A program made the position numbers and the translations under genes. Source: Bryoerythrophyllum caledonicum (taxonomy: Eukaryota > Streptophyta > Bryopsida > Pottiales > Pottiaceae). Taken from it: a stretch of DNA of 64,000 bases. Location: positions 23,578,754 through 23,642,753 of the forward strand of contig OZ020520.1 of the NCBI GenBank assembly GCA_963971425.1. The letters run 5' to 3'. The notes beneath the pieces were generated by a model, which did not search any database, had not been told where the DNA came from, and saw only the letters and a list, made by a program, of their open reading frames with translations. This document shows, piece after piece, positions 24,441 to 36,899 of this stretch. Position 1 is the stretch's first letter; every line of letters starts with the position of its first letter.

Positions 24441-24991
24441 AAACGTGGTAAGGATGTTTGAGTGTTGAGTGTGTATTTTGTATGTGTTTTTCCAAGAGAT
24501 ATTCATACCGTAATGATATATGCAATGACAGTGTTTATAGATATGTGGGGTGAAACCCCAAAACTAGTACATGTACCTACCATGTGGTCTCCAAGTCATG
24601 CATTCATTTGTAGGTATGTTGTAGCAAAGGTAGAGAGTATATCTAGAGTAGGAGGTAACTAGTGAGAGGGGGTTGAGGACTATGGTGAGGGTAGTGTGTA
24701 TTGCAACTATAATAGTGTAAGGATGTATCATTAGTAGAGGCAAGGTAGAGAGAGAGTGGAGACTTTGGAGGTTTACATCTAGTTGTAGTCATATGGGGGG
24801 TACTATTGTAGTAAGTGTGACATTCTTAACTAGTATATCGTAGTAAGGAGGAGATAACATACTAGAGGGGATAATACTTTTAATGAGTAAGGGAGAGTTT
24901 GAAAAGAATTGGAGAATATAGAGGGGAGGGAAGCAAACCTTGTTCCTCCATGTGGTGGTGCATTGGTGATATCTTCGGTTGTAGTCCTTGG

Positions 24992-25225
24992 TCAGTCCAC
25001 GTTTGAGTGGTCTTCTAAGGATGGGATAGTGGGTGGCCGCGATCCTGTAATTTGTTGCATAGCCATCAATGCAGAGGTCATCAGTTGCTCAACATTTGAG
25101 AGCTTCGCCTGTAACTCGCTAGTGCGGTTGTCAGTGTAGGCCGTTGTATCCTTGATGATGTCCTCTCTGAGGGTGGTGAGCTCCTGTCGTAGTCTCTTGT
25201 TACCTGCCTCTATGATGGAAGTCAT
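24992..25225 (-). pseudogene. Short coiled-coil reading frame, unrecognised
   Basis: 77 codons reading MTSIIEAGNKRLRQELTTLR, then EDIIKDTTAYTDNRTSELQA and KLSNVEQLMTSALMAMQQIT. The heptad pattern predicts a coiled coil. The GC content and protein-like character stand out from the flanks. The ATG sits beside a dispersed repeat (from 25,228), so the original 5' context is lost. It could be an exon of a transposon gene or a LINE-linked first protein. No family is recognised. Confidence 0.3.
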
Positions 25226-25227
25226 TT

Positions 25228-25440
25228 CTATTACCTTTGGATTGAAGATTCTTCAACTAACATCTTTCATTTGGAAGTCATTTCAATATGTAAACTTTAT
25301 CATCTTATCATGTTCAAATACGACATTATACATATAGAATACTGGGCCACGAGGGGCTTGTTCTATCGTTTAACTCTTAAACTTTAGTCAGGAACCATAC
25401 ATATAGGCAAGTATTTTACTCTACATGATATTGATATTAT
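25228..25440 (-). repeat. Dispersed ~190-bp repeat, copy 4 (inverted, rearranged)
   Basis: Reverse-strand copy. CCTTTGGATTGAAGATTCTT and CAACTAACATCTTTCATTTG are followed by TCATGTTCAAATACGACA, then GTTTAACTCTTAAAC, AGGAACCATACATATAGGC and AAGTATTTTACTCTAC. The block order differs from the other copies, as if two partial copies were joined head to tail. No coding content. Confidence 0.6.
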
Positions 25441-25659
25441 ATTTAAAGTCTAGCAAGAAATAAAAGTGAATGCCACATGTGGTCGCCTCCTACGACAAAT
25501 ATCACCTAGGAATCCCTAGTTTCCATCACCAAGTATGTCCATTCCACTTTTACCTAGCTATTGCCACGTATCAAGGAAGGCTAATATTGGAGTCGGCCGG
25601 GTATCACCACGTGGCGCAATGAATTGCTTGGGTATCAACTGGGTATTGATCCCTCCCCT

Positions 25660-26190
25660 TTAGTATATGTAGTAGATACTATATATAGAAAATATACTAT
25701 GAATAATTTAAAGTATAAAATAACAAAATTGTATACTATAAATAACACATATATTAAATAGTATATTATATATACTATATAAATAGTAGTATACCATATT
25801 TTATTGTAGTTTGTGATAAATACTATTACTATTTTAGGATGTATGCTATATGATATTCTTACTATATGTAGCAAATGATATATAGTATACGTACCAAATG
25901 TAGTATAAATGCTATACTTATATATGTTTTTATATACAACAATGTATTGTGTATGTACCACAAATGTAGTAATGTAGTACATATTGTATATATTGTATTA
26001 TAATAAATATCGTAGACTTTGTTTTGTATATGTATTAAAGTTTATATTGAATACACTATAGTAGCTATTGTAACCACAAGGACTACACTAATTGTCAACT
26101 TGTTTACATATAGTGTAGTAGGGTAAGTACACTAATCATACCACCACACTAAACATCATTTTTAGTAGAGTGGTTAAATTCAAGGAAGAA
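25660..26190. other. TATACTATA-rich AT tract
   Basis: Runs of TATATACTATA-like and AGTATA-like repeats to about 26,050, then a short unique stretch. The frames across it are low-complexity. 25,440-25,660 contains an ordinary GC-balanced segment ending with spaced GGGTAT motifs (see findings). No gene. Confidence 0.5.
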
Positions 26191-26199
26191 TTTAGAGCC

Positions 26200-27180
26200 T
26201 GAGAGATTATTTGTTACTATTGTTGCAATGACACCTAACTGTTTTATTTCTTCTGGGACAAAGTCAATCACCCCTAAACGACCAATTGTCGTATAATGGC
26301 ATTTTGAAGATTTGGTTAGGTTCCTATGGTGTCAATTTCTAACATTCCACCTTGAAACTTGTATTGTAGAAGGGCATTACTAAAACCTCAATGGGAGACC
26401 AATTCTTTCCTAAATCCAAGATTTAATGAAAAAGATATAGGGTTTTGAATTTCAAATTGAGAGAGTTGGCACATTGGGCACCTCCAAATACCTTTGCTAG
26501 GACACTCTGTTGAATGTCAAATTTTCAAAACTCACAAGTGATGTTATTTCCTTCATATTGTCAAAAAAAAGTTCTTGTCTTTAGTGAAAAATAGCATATG
26601 TGCCCAAGTCAAACATTTTCACACATTGTCACACATTGTTGGGCGAGGCATCAAAAAATCTTCTTCTTTTCCACATAAAACTTAGAGGTCTTCATATTTT
26701 TTTCTTTTTATTCTTTCCACAACATTATGTGGTGTTAACCTTTTATTGACCATTCCGATTATCAATCTAAAACATATTAAGTATACAAAAAATATAACTT
26801 TGCCAATTTTTGAACCTCCACTCCTTGCACAATTGTTTTGAATATTCTACATGTATGGTGTCGTATTTGAACATGATAAGGTTCAAATATTGAAATGACA
26901 TTGAAATGAAAGATGTTAGTTGAAGAATCTTCAATCCAAAGATGTAATTCATGCCAAATTTGAATACATTTTATGTATTCTACAAAGTAAAGTATATGCC
27001 TGTATATACAGTTCCCAACTCACGTTTAAGGGTTAATGCATTGGTAATGATATAGACCTTATGTAGTGCAAAAATTGGACACCAAGTGAAGTCAAAGTCT
27101 ACCGATCCACTCAACGCAGGGAGGAAAATGAACCATTTGTTTGACTTCAAACACCATAATCTTTCAATCTGCGTGGTCAA
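26200..27180. repeat. ~1-kb non-coding repeat, copy 1
   Basis: Collinear, in inverted orientation, with 56,340-57,260. Matching landmarks include AGGTTCCTATGGTGTCAATT, AAGTTCTTGTCTTTAGTGAA, CAAGTCAAACATTTTCACAC, GAACCTCCACTCCTTGCACA and AACCATTTGTTTGACTTC. Copy 1 differs by carrying the dispersed ~190-bp repeat at 26,845-27,040. No protein motif is visible. It could be an internal piece of a large non-autonomous transposon. Confidence 0.7.
26845..27040 (+). repeat. Dispersed ~190-bp repeat, copy 5 (nested)
   Basis: The best-preserved copy: CTACATGTATGGTGTCGTAT, TTGAACATGATAAGGTTC, GAAAGATGTTAGTTGAAGAA, TCTTCAATCCAAAG, TGAATACATTTTATGTATTC, then ACAGTTCCC and a terminal GTTTAAGGGTTAA. It interrupts the 1-kb repeat, whose other copy (56.3 kb) lacks it at this place. 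Confidence 0.7.
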
Positions 27181-27477
27181 AGTTATGAAAATTTGTGGGG
27201 ACGTAATTTAATGAGTCTTTATTGAGATCCTATGGTTAGATGCAGATATAAAAGTTTTTGTTCCCCTCCTAACGCAATGCACTAGGTCACTAGGACAGAC
27301 AGTTCTGAAGTGTTTTTGGTGTGAAAATGCCTTGGGCCTTTAGGGGATAATTACATTCTAATGCAGGACACTTGTCAAAGAACTTATTCTCAGGCCCATT
27401 TCCAACACTTGAATTCAGCCACAAATCATCAATAAAATACGTGTGAGTTCATTCTTCGAACTGAAGCTTACCAATGC

Positions 27478-27606
27478 GCCGCATGCGCCAAGCTGCCTTT
27501 TCACATTTGCAGAATTTGCCTTTTGCAGAATTGGTAAGCTTACCAATTTGCCTTTTCACATTTGCAGAATTTGCCTTTTCATATTTGCAGAATTATGCCT
27601 CTTCAC
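27478..27606. repeat. 23-bp minisatellite
   Basis: About four tandem, partly degenerate units of TGCCTTTTCACATTTGCAGA plus ATT, one of them split by a short palindrome around GGTAAGCTTACC. 27,607-28,180 holds no recognisable gene apart from the 3' flank of the RING gene. Confidence 0.7.
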
Positions 27607-28181
27607 ACAAACATGATAAATGTCAACGAAATGTTGTTCTTCATCAGGAACTTGGATCGCAACAACTTCACTAAAAGGCTTTGAGTGATCTTCCTTTGAC
27701 TTTTATGCACAATGCCAGTTCTTCGCTTCAAACATCGTGTATCATGCTGCAGAGATAATAAACACCAATCAGAGATATGCCACGTAAGATACATTCAAGA
27801 TATATATGCAGAAACTTGTATGGTGTGCATATTATGAATTGCCACACGACCATGAATTAATCAGTGTTTGAAGGGAGGCTCCTGATATGATACTAAACCT
27901 GATACCTCATTTGGTCCTTGATTCCAGGTTTGATGGCAATCCGTCCTGAACCTGTGTACAGTGCAGCTGGTTTTTCATGGAGATGTTTCTGTGCACAAAA
28001 TTGCACACTTTACCCAGGTACATTCCAAATGTGGAGAGTATCTGTCTTTGGGTTTTGCTCCCATTCCAACATACCATGTGTGCATGAACACTCAACTTCT
28101 TCGTTTCTGTGACAATTCTATTCCAGAATTGCAACCGCAAAGCAAGAGCAACAACAATGCCCTCTGTACTTGGGGTCCACC

Positions 28182-30328
28182 TCAGAGATAGATTACTCTT
28201 GGTCTCTCTGTGAGCGGCTGGCGACATATGGGACACTCCTTCGGCCCTTCATTCCATCTCTTCTCGGAGCATGTTGTGCACACATTGGCATGCATGCACG
28301 GAAGAAAGCATGCCCTCTTGTGAAGCTTCTCACCATCTTCCCTTGTTGCAACTGAGAATCCCTCCAGCCCATGGTAACAGATGCAACATTCTTGGTTGGA
28401 CTTGGCCTTTTCCATGACCTCCTGCTCTTGTTCCTTAGCCTTTTTAATAAGCTCCTGCTCTTGTTCCTTAGCCTTTTTCATGAGCTCCTGCTCTTGTTCT
28501 TTCAGTGCATCTTTGTTCGCTTCCTCTACAATCTGAGCCAATAAACAGTAATAATGATTCACCGATCTGAAGGTACAATCACTAGTTTACGAGAAGTTTT
28601 ACAAGACAATAAATCTCAGCAAACAATAGACGAGTGAGAAATGATTGATAGCCTTAGACAATTGGGAAATCTACAAAATGTTAAGGACTTAGTACCTCTG
28701 TAGCTCCTGAAGAGAAGAACTTTTCAAGAACGGAAGCCTCCTTTTCTGTCTGCCGAAAAAATGTTACCAATTTCATTTTGGACAGCATGGCCTCCTCCAT
28801 AACCGTCTGGGATTTGGTCGCCCATTCGTCGAGATGCTGGTCATGTATACATGGAAAACGTCAAACAACGAAGAAGAAGTGTGACTGTTAGTGTGTAGAA
28901 TTCAAATTTTGTCTGCATATCATCCTCAAGAAGGTGATCAGGCCTTAAAAGAGTTCAATCATTTCACCTGGATCATCTCCTTGTCCTGTTTCTCCACCAG
29001 AAGTCGAGTAGATTCCAGGTGGTCAAGTTCAATCTGTGTCAATTGTCTCTTGGTGGCTGTGGCACGCCGCATTTCGGCTGTTATCCTCTGTATGGTCTCC
29101 AGCTCACGCTGAGTTCCTCGATGTATCCTGCATTGACAGACGTATTTAACCGCAATTATTGTAACTTTCAAAGAAATTTTGGTTAGTGCCATTCATCCAA
29201 TTTGCAAAACTTGAAGTTTGCAGCAAACAGGAATTGGAAGGTATAATCTCACAGTCTTGAAGTGAACGCATTGGCAGCATGTTCACGCTCTTCACCCATT
29301 AACTCTCCAAGCAAACTCAGCCGCTCAAATGATGCTTTTGCAAAACGAACCCCATCAAGCGCACAAGCCTCCTTCATGCGAGATCGACGGAACGTCATCG
29401 CCTTCCAAAAGGTTTCGAAGCCGCCGTTCAGGCTATCGTGAGACTGGTCATGAGCAACACTCAAACTTTGCATCAAGGCACAAGAAGAACTTGAGAGACA
29501 TGATTTATGCCGTCACTGTAGGACTCCTGGAAAGCACAGGATCTACTAACTTGCTAAACATTTCTCGATCTAAACCCAAGTTTTAGTCACTAAATGTACC
29601 AGCAAGTACCGTAACGATGCTTTGCTTTGGAGCGCATGCAACATTCTGTCAAGATGATTCATCAACTTACGACTATTGATCTCAACTTCGACTCAAAGTC
29701 CTTAGGCTCCATGATATCAATCTCCTCCACGTTCTCTGCATCGTCCAATTTCCGTAGCTCGGCCTGAAATTCTTCCTTATGAATTGCAGATAAACATTGA
29801 GGTGTACTAATCATACGTATCTACACCAGGAACACAACTCAGCACATTAATTCTCACAACTTGAACATTCATGTAGCCTGTGGCTCAAGAAATCAACCCA
29901 AAGTGTAGGAAGACCATCATATACCGGGACGTCCTTGTTGATCTCCTTGGATATGTCTACTGCAAACCAGTTGACAAGCTTTCTGTGAGGGTCAATCCTT
30001 GCCATATCTTCCACAGTAGCGTACTTGAGCGTCCAACCAGCCATCAACTTTGGAAATGTTGCTCTCAGCGAATGTTTACTGCAGTGATGGTCAAAAGACA
30101 TAGCCCTGATGAACCCCTCCGCACTCGGTGGAAACACATACATAGGACACTGATCACATTTCACGGACTCAATAGTGATCGCCGCCATTGTAACTGTGCT
30201 TGGATGTACTTTGATGAATCTCTTGTGGAGAGTTAACTTCATCTTTGCATCGGAATCATGGACATAAGGATCAGTGAAGGAGGCCTTCCTCTTCCCCACA
30301 AGAGTTGGTGGCCAAACACGGTCCATCT
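28182..30328 (-). CDS. Coiled-coil RING-finger protein, probable E3 ubiquitin ligase (5' end unresolved)
   Basis: Exons in coding order: about 30,328-29,850, about 29,763-29,671 (possibly starting further upstream), 29,443-29,253, 29,127-28,968, 28,836-28,696, 28,532-28,182. The last five join in phase with GT-AG borders. The last exon has three charged repeats around KKAKEQEQEL, then a C3HC4 RING: ECCICYHG, ACFLPCMHANVCTTC, ECPICRQPL. It ends ERPRVIYL. RING domains recruit E2 enzymes for ubiquitin transfer. The middle exons predict long alpha-helical coiled coils (RELETIQRITAEMRRATATK). The 5' exon (EMDRVWPPTLVGKRKASFTD ... KCDQCPMYVFPPSAEGFIRA) is protein-like but unrecognised, and its phase with the next exon is not settled. 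Substrate and localisation are unknown. Confidence 0.75.
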
Positions 30329-31358
30329 CTGGCACCAGAGTGTTTGAACGGACTGTGCCAGGCCTCTAGGTTGAGGACTAGTTTTCTTCGGGGCGCTCTC
30401 GTCTTGCTAGCCCTGCAGACCCTGACCAGTGGAACAAGATTTGTCGTCCTTCGAATCAGTATCAAATTGTGCCAAGTTTACTCTCTACTTGCGGGCTGTT
30501 ACCCCCAACTTGTGAGTAGTCACAACGATATCTCCTTCGCCCTGTTCAAACCACAAAGTTACAAGTCTAGCAGCACAAGTCACTTTAGTTTTCCTCTTCT
30601 GAGATAAGAACAGATATGAGAGACGGGCGTTAAGCTCAACTGAGCCAGCATGTAATGTTAGATATGCATAATCACACAGCTTCGAGGAGCTAATGAATTT
30701 CGAGTTACAGGTTTGTACCTGCAGCATTCGGAAAACTGCAACTTTGCATGCTATACATTCAAGCAAACTTGCTTGAACCTTCACATGCCATCCGAACAAT
30801 ATTGTTGAGCAGCAGAATCACTGGGGTAAAGTAAAAAAAGAGCACTGTACGCTACCGCTTCCAAAGAAAAGAAATGTTCCACACCGACCTTTTAACGTAG
30901 AATCCGAGGAAAGCCACCGCACACAATCTTCGGGTCTTGACCTAACAAACCTACTACGAAATGAATTGTACATCATGATAGCAACTGTCGGTGACATAAA
31001 AGTCCCTCCCCGAGATTGTTTACTCTAATATGGCAACATTCATTCACATGATGCAACATGTCAAGGTCAATATACAAGTTTGGAAGCAGCATCCACTGAT
31101 GATGGTGTTGCGTACCGGGTGAGCCTCCGAGTTGGCGCGGGAAATAATTCCAGTGTCCCCTCGAGCAAGGACAAGAGCGCGGCCTGCGCCTTCTCCCACG
31201 CCTCGCCAGAGCAGCAGGTGGGCTCCGTAGCCGCTCCCTGTTTGCGACCGCTGCGACGGAGAAGCCGAGACTGGCGCTGTTGGTGTTGGTGTTGACGGCG
31301 GATCACCTGAGCGATGTTGATGAGGCGAAGATCAGCTCGTGCGTGAATCGGCGGCCCT
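30329..31358 (-). other. Possible upstream exons of the RING gene
   Basis: Protein-like minus-strand blocks occur at 30,799-30,485 (CSKFISSSKLCDYAYLTL-like) and 31,306-31,067 (GEAWEKAQAALLSLLEGTLE then LFPAPTRRLTRYATP). The second is GC-rich, like a plant first exon. I could not join them to the RING gene with consistent phases, so they may be its 5' exons, UTR, or a separate truncated gene. MULE-B lies directly upstream and may have cut the locus. Confidence 0.3.
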
Positions 31359-31359
31359 C

Positions 31360-31730
31360 GGCTCCAAGGGCCCGTCGAAAGACGGGGCCCGTCTCTGCCA
31401 GCAGTATGGCTGGATTTCGACCTCGATCTGGTACCTGGAATCCAGGTCTAGGACCTGGGTGACCATATGGGTTCAGCCCGACGAACTGAAGGGGGTCGAG
31501 GTCCAGGGCCATGTGTGCCTACTTACTGCCCGATTGTGGGTATACCCTTGTCGCCCAGCAAGCCATATCCTCCTCGGCCACCCTCAGCGAGCCCATACCC
31601 TCTTCTCAACCAATCCCGATACCTTCCTTGTTCTCAAATTCGGGGACGGCAGCTCCTCTAGCTGCTCCTCTCGAGAACTCCACGAAAGGTCCAGAACTCC
31701 AACTTCCACTCTGACAACCTCTAGGTCCTA
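31360..31730 (+). repeat. MULE-B left terminal inverted repeat
   Basis: Begins near GGCTCCAAGGGCCCGTCG, pairing with GGCACTAAGAGCCGTCA read inward from the right end. It carries spaced ATACCC hexamers (TATACCCTTG, CATACCCTCTT). The similarity to the right arm runs to about 31,730. Confidence 0.7.
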
Positions 31731-32577
31731 ATACTTCTTACTTTGAATGCAATTATCTTTGAATCCGTACAGTAAAAAATTCACAAACTTTTTACCACAT
31801 TATTTCATACAAGTTTGGAAGAAGATCCTATGGTTACATTTAAAAAAATTTGATTTTGGTATTTTTATTTTAAGAAGTAGAGATCCCTCTAAAATGCTTT
31901 GATGGTTTTGGGGCTTGTGCGCCACAATTGATTGTTTTACTAATCAATTTACAAATCTAACAAAAATTGATGTGTTACATATGAGGTCTACAAATGTATC
32001 AAAGAACACTTCAAATATATCATTGAAATGTATGATTAATGCACATGAGATTATAGTAGTGAGCATGCATGAATTCCAATGACATTTCAAATCAAGCAGC
32101 TTCAACTTTACGGTACGAGCATTTCATGGTCACAATTGTTGCAAGAAAATGATTTTGCACCTTCTCGTGTGAAATTCAGTGTGTCGCATTGCTCACAATT
32201 TACCTTTGGAAGTTTGCAAAATTTGGCTCTCTTTTGTTTTGAATGTGACACAACGGAGGCCGTGACGCCCTTTCTTCACGAGTCTCTGATGCAACTTTGA
32301 TGTGTTTTTTTTCCATGTCCCATCCTTGTACATTCAATATGCTCTAAGACACTAGATATATCTGCTCCTTGATGAGGAAGATTTATGGTGGTAGGCCTCT
32401 GGAACGTTAAAGGTTCAGAGAATGATCTCATGAAACTCTGAATAACTTGTAACTTCTGTTTCATCTCCTCTCAAGTATAGTCCCCCATAGAAGCTCTTTT
32501 GCTTTGGACAAAATTCTTTAAATCTTCAAATCCACAAAACAACTTTACACTATCTTAGTTGCATATGGAGTCCTTTG

Positions 32578-32690
32578 TCCCGTGGACTTAGGTCTAGAGG
32601 TGGAAGGTACAAATACTTCATTCATGCCAGTCTCCTCTGGAGACTGGAGTTACTCTTCTTCTTCTTACTCTTCTCTTCTGGATGTGGATG
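32578..32690 (+). mobile_element. LINE 3'-end fragment inside the MULE-B transposase relic
   Basis: The reverse complement reads AACTCCAGTCTCCAGAGGAG, then ACTGGCATGAATGAAGTATT and TGTACCTTCCACCTCTAGAC. This lines up with the 3' ends of LINE-1 and LINE-2 (hairpin, GTGAATAAAGTGT, GTTCCACTACTAAGACC). The tail TTCTTCTTC is at the high coordinate, so the fragment is on the plus strand, like the one at 3.2 kb. Confidence 0.65.
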
Positions 32691-35428
32691 GATCTCCAAC
32701 CTCTTCATCCATAGTATTTAGAAAACTTGGTTGTACTTCAGGAGTACCATCTTCTATTACCATCATGTCCTCTACCATATCATTCTCTTGTTGTTAAGGC
32801 TCCTACGGTGCTTGAAAATTTTCTTTGAGAATCCATTGCACCCCCAAAATATGCTTACAAATAGAATTCCGGTCAGGACAATTGCAGAAATGTGTGTCCA
32901 ATGACACATTGTACCAAATGCCTGAGTCTCATCCTAAACACGAAACAATAAATGTGTCACATCTATCACTTGTAACACATTGGATGCATCTCTTTGATGG
33001 GACTTAAAAATCCTCTCCCCTCCTTTCAAACAACACCAATGTCCTATATCATTTGTCCTTTTCAAAAACCTTTGTGAATCATCTATATATAAAAATAACA
33101 ATTACATTTCAATACTGTACAAAAATATAACATCATGTAAAGAAATGTAAAGTACAAGAAACACTTACTAATACGTTGTGTCATTTTGAACTGATTCAAT
33201 AGAGTAGGTTGGCCAACACGAGTTGCATTTTCAGCGCTCCCAATAAGAGCCACAATGAGGTCTCTAAGACAATGGTTGACTTCACTTTGTAACATAGTAT
33301 ATTTTATGAATTTTCAAATGCCCTCTATATGATTGGTGGTATTCATACTACCATATGATAAAAGTCTGCCAAATCTGGGCTATTATCTCTTCCAAGGCAC
33401 ATTTGGTCATGTCCAACCTTTAGATATGTATCGTCCAAAGAGAAAAATGTGATTAAACTTTAAAGTGAACCTCCTCAAATTCTCATTAAAGCAACTCTCA
33501 TTTGGACAATGCATCAAAATGTTTAGCGCTTGCCGAATCCTATCTTTATCAGCCTCTCAAACCTATATAAAAAGGTGTTCATTCCATGCCTTCATGACAT
33601 GGAAGTGACATAAAAGTACCCTTCCTGCTACTTGTACTTTGGTATCTCCTTCCATAGTCCAGCAATGAGCATCCTTATCAACAACATTGTTGATTGCATT
33701 CAAGGATGTCTTGTGTTTGTCTATGACAATCACTAACGGACGAACCCCACCAATAGATTTAAAAACATTCGTTAGAGCTAACTCCAGAGAGATTTGTTCA
33801 TGACCTCCCTTTACATCATTGTTGCATAACATAATAAAAATTTACATTGCCTTCCCATCTTGATTTGGAACAACTGTAGCATAGGAAACTAACCCATATT
33901 CATTAGTCTTGAATGTCGAATCAATGGCCCACAATCTACTAGCTGAAAACCTTTGTGCAACATCTTTCATAAAATCTTCCTAAATAACAACCACAAAAGG
34001 TCTCTTTCTGGGATCAGTCTCCTATGGAGCATAGAGTTGATAGTAAAGAACCTTTCCTAGTTCTTGCAACATAGAAATTTCAGCTTAAACATCATCCCAA
34101 TTGTTGTTGCGATCAGAATCTGTAAAGATACATCACACATAATTCAAGTGTTATGAAAAATAATTGATACTTACAAATTGACTTTTCACACAATATCAAA
34201 AAATAGTAGTGGACATTGACCATGAGCTCTTATAAAATAAACAAGTGCTTGGACTTCTTTCTTGATGATATGAAATCAATAGGTGATGCCTTCTAATCTC
34301 CAACACCTTGGTGAAATAGTTATTGGTCTCTTATGATACTGATGCCACTGGCACTATAGAGTACATGAACTTCAAGTTTTCTTTAGCCCACGATTTAACA
34401 CAAACATGAACAAGTAAGAAAAAACTATCAACATCATAGCCCAATTGATGTCCAATATGTCCAATGTGCATATACATTCAAGTACCATTTTAGGCTCCAC
34501 TACCTTCTTGTAATGTTGAAGGCTCCACTACCTTCAACTGAATGTTACAATTGCATAACCTAGAAATTCTATTCCGTCTAGAATTTTTGTCCTCCAATGT
34601 AAAACCATTACCTTTCTTTCTGTGAGCACGGTCCTTGTTACCACCGCTATGCAAAGATAAATAATCACTATGTGACCTCTGAAGTTCACATGCTGCAACA
34701 CCTATCTGCGTATAATGTGCTTCACACATAGTGCGTCTAGAGTGGCATTCAGTTTTTTCTGAGGAACCGTGTGGATTTCATTCTACTACGTCGACCTTTG
34801 ACAATACTCACAAGATTAAAGACAAATCTTAACAAATGATTTTGGAATCCCTCCTACCAATATATTTGCGCTCCATTGACTACAAATGGCATTCATTGTT
34901 GAAGTTACCAACAAATGTCTGCCGCAATTAATAATGTGTGTCTTTTCTACAGTTGGGTGCCATAACTGAACAGGAAAAATGACCCTACTTTTTGCGACTT
35001 TCTTTGGAAATAATGTCATGCCATCACTAGTTTGTACCACCCCAAACTTCCCTTGAAGTTGTTTCCAACGCTCAATAGTATGAAAGGAAATGTTGGCATT
35101 TGTGAGTCGTCCATGATCTCTTGATAGTGGCATAAATCCCACATTGATTTCATGAATCTAATTATAAGTAGGAAATTATCTCTTGTAAGCACTCGATCGT
35201 AAGTCTCATGCTAGCATCGGTTAAATGAACATACTTTGGAAAAGTATCAATAAAAACATGTCCAAATTGAGGTAGTAATGGCTCTTCCACAACATCCATG
35301 AAATCATTAGATAAAGAATTGCCCCCTCCATCACTAATATCCTCCAATTTCTCCTCATGCCCTTCTCTCTCATCCTCCTCCCATTCCTCCCCTATGGCCT
35401 CAAGCTCTTCTATGTCCTCATCATCCAC
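32690..35428 (-). pseudogene. MULE-B transposase relic (DDE domain plus SWIM zinc finger)
   Basis: Minus-strand relic in several frames. In order: acidic N-terminus (35,428-35,162, EEWEEDEREGHEEKLEDI); a DNA-binding-like part (35,142-34,490); RNase H-fold core with LWAIDSTFKTNEYGL (first Asp, near 33.92 kb), IGGVRPLVIVIDKHKT (second Asp, near 33.74 kb) and VLLCHFHVMKAWNEHL (Cys-x-His, near 33.60 kb); and a SWIM finger THFCNCPDRNSICKHILG (C-x-C...C-x-H, 32,840-32,900). This order is that of MULE/FAR1-type transposases. Several stops and shifts break it, for example right after NQDGKAM and after EHLFI. It cannot make a transposase. Confidence 0.8.
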
Positions 35429-36899
35429 TTCCTCCTGTATCCCTCATGCAATTGACCCTCATTATAATGTGGAACTTGGAATGTTAAAGTACCTGAAGAT
35501 GCACCACCATCTATATATACACCGGACAAAAATATCTCAAGGGTAGAAGTCCACTAAGGTTACTCACTTTTGGGCAAAAAACATATACTCCGTAGTATAT
35601 TTGTTTTGGAGCCCTTTCTTAAATTGTTGTTGAATGCCAACCGTCCATTAATTAGATGTGAAGAAATCATGGCCAATAAAATGTTAGGTGAACAGAAAAT
35701 ATCTTGAAGGTGTTGAATTTTTGGACTTTGTGTTGTCATAACACATGTTGTTCTATAGGTGACCAAACCCTTTCCCGAGATGAGTATATTGCATACTGCA
35801 GAGACTGAAAATATACCAAATATACTATGCAGTGTATATGTTGAATCAAGACACTAAAAATTAGGTTTTAAAGAAAATAATAGAAAAAAAAAGTTTTTTT
35901 GAGAAAACTTTATGTATCAAGATAGATTTTTGTATACTAAAGAAGGTTGGATAAGAATTTGGAGCAAAAATCAACATTAATTTCTTATTTAGGCTTCTTG
36001 AAAAAATAGCTTATTTTTTACCAATAAGAGTCAAATTAAGTTTTGGATCTAGAATTTTCAATTAAAATGTAGAAGCACATTATGGTCTTCCAAAAATTTT
36101 GAAGTATTTTACCTCCTGAAACTCTCCAAAAAAGTATATTTGTCTGATTTGAGATACCTGTGACTGGTATGTTGTAATGAAAGATATACTTCTACTCGCC
36201 AAACCATGAGCCAAAACTCTAATTTTTCTGGATTCTTATATTGCTATTCAAGTAAGCAATTACATTCCATTAGAAGAATTCCAAAATCAAACCTACATTG
36301 GCACTAGGTAGCAAATAAAGGTTGGTGACTTGTCCCTACACCATTTGTGGCAGGTTTTTCATATTAGCTTAGTCGACCAAGACCCATCTACTCCAACCAA
36401 GTTCTCCACACCATCTTCAAAATTGGAGAGACAAAAGAAGTCTCCATCATTAAATTCCTCATTGTTCTCCATACTTGCAATCAAATGCCCATGAAGAGAT
36501 CTACAATAATATACACCCACAAAATCAAACATTTTAGAATTTTATATGCAAGACTAGCCTAGATTATATATGAAGATTAAATCTAAAAAACATTAGCTTT
36601 AACTACTTAGCCCTTAAAAGCAAATTCCTAAAATCAAAATCCTATAAGAAAACCCTAAAATGTTGTTTTCTTATTAAAGTATAGAACTTCTATACAATTT
36701 AACCTCTATCTTTTAAGTTTTTAGTATGCAAACTACATACAAAAAACATTCTCATAAAAAATCATGCACTTTGTGAAGACTAACACATGCAAAAATATGC
36801 ACAACAAAATGTACCAACACTCATTAAAGCTCACATTCCTCAACAAAAACACTAACTTGTTCTTCAAACCCAAAAGGGACTAACTACTCTTGAGGAGAA

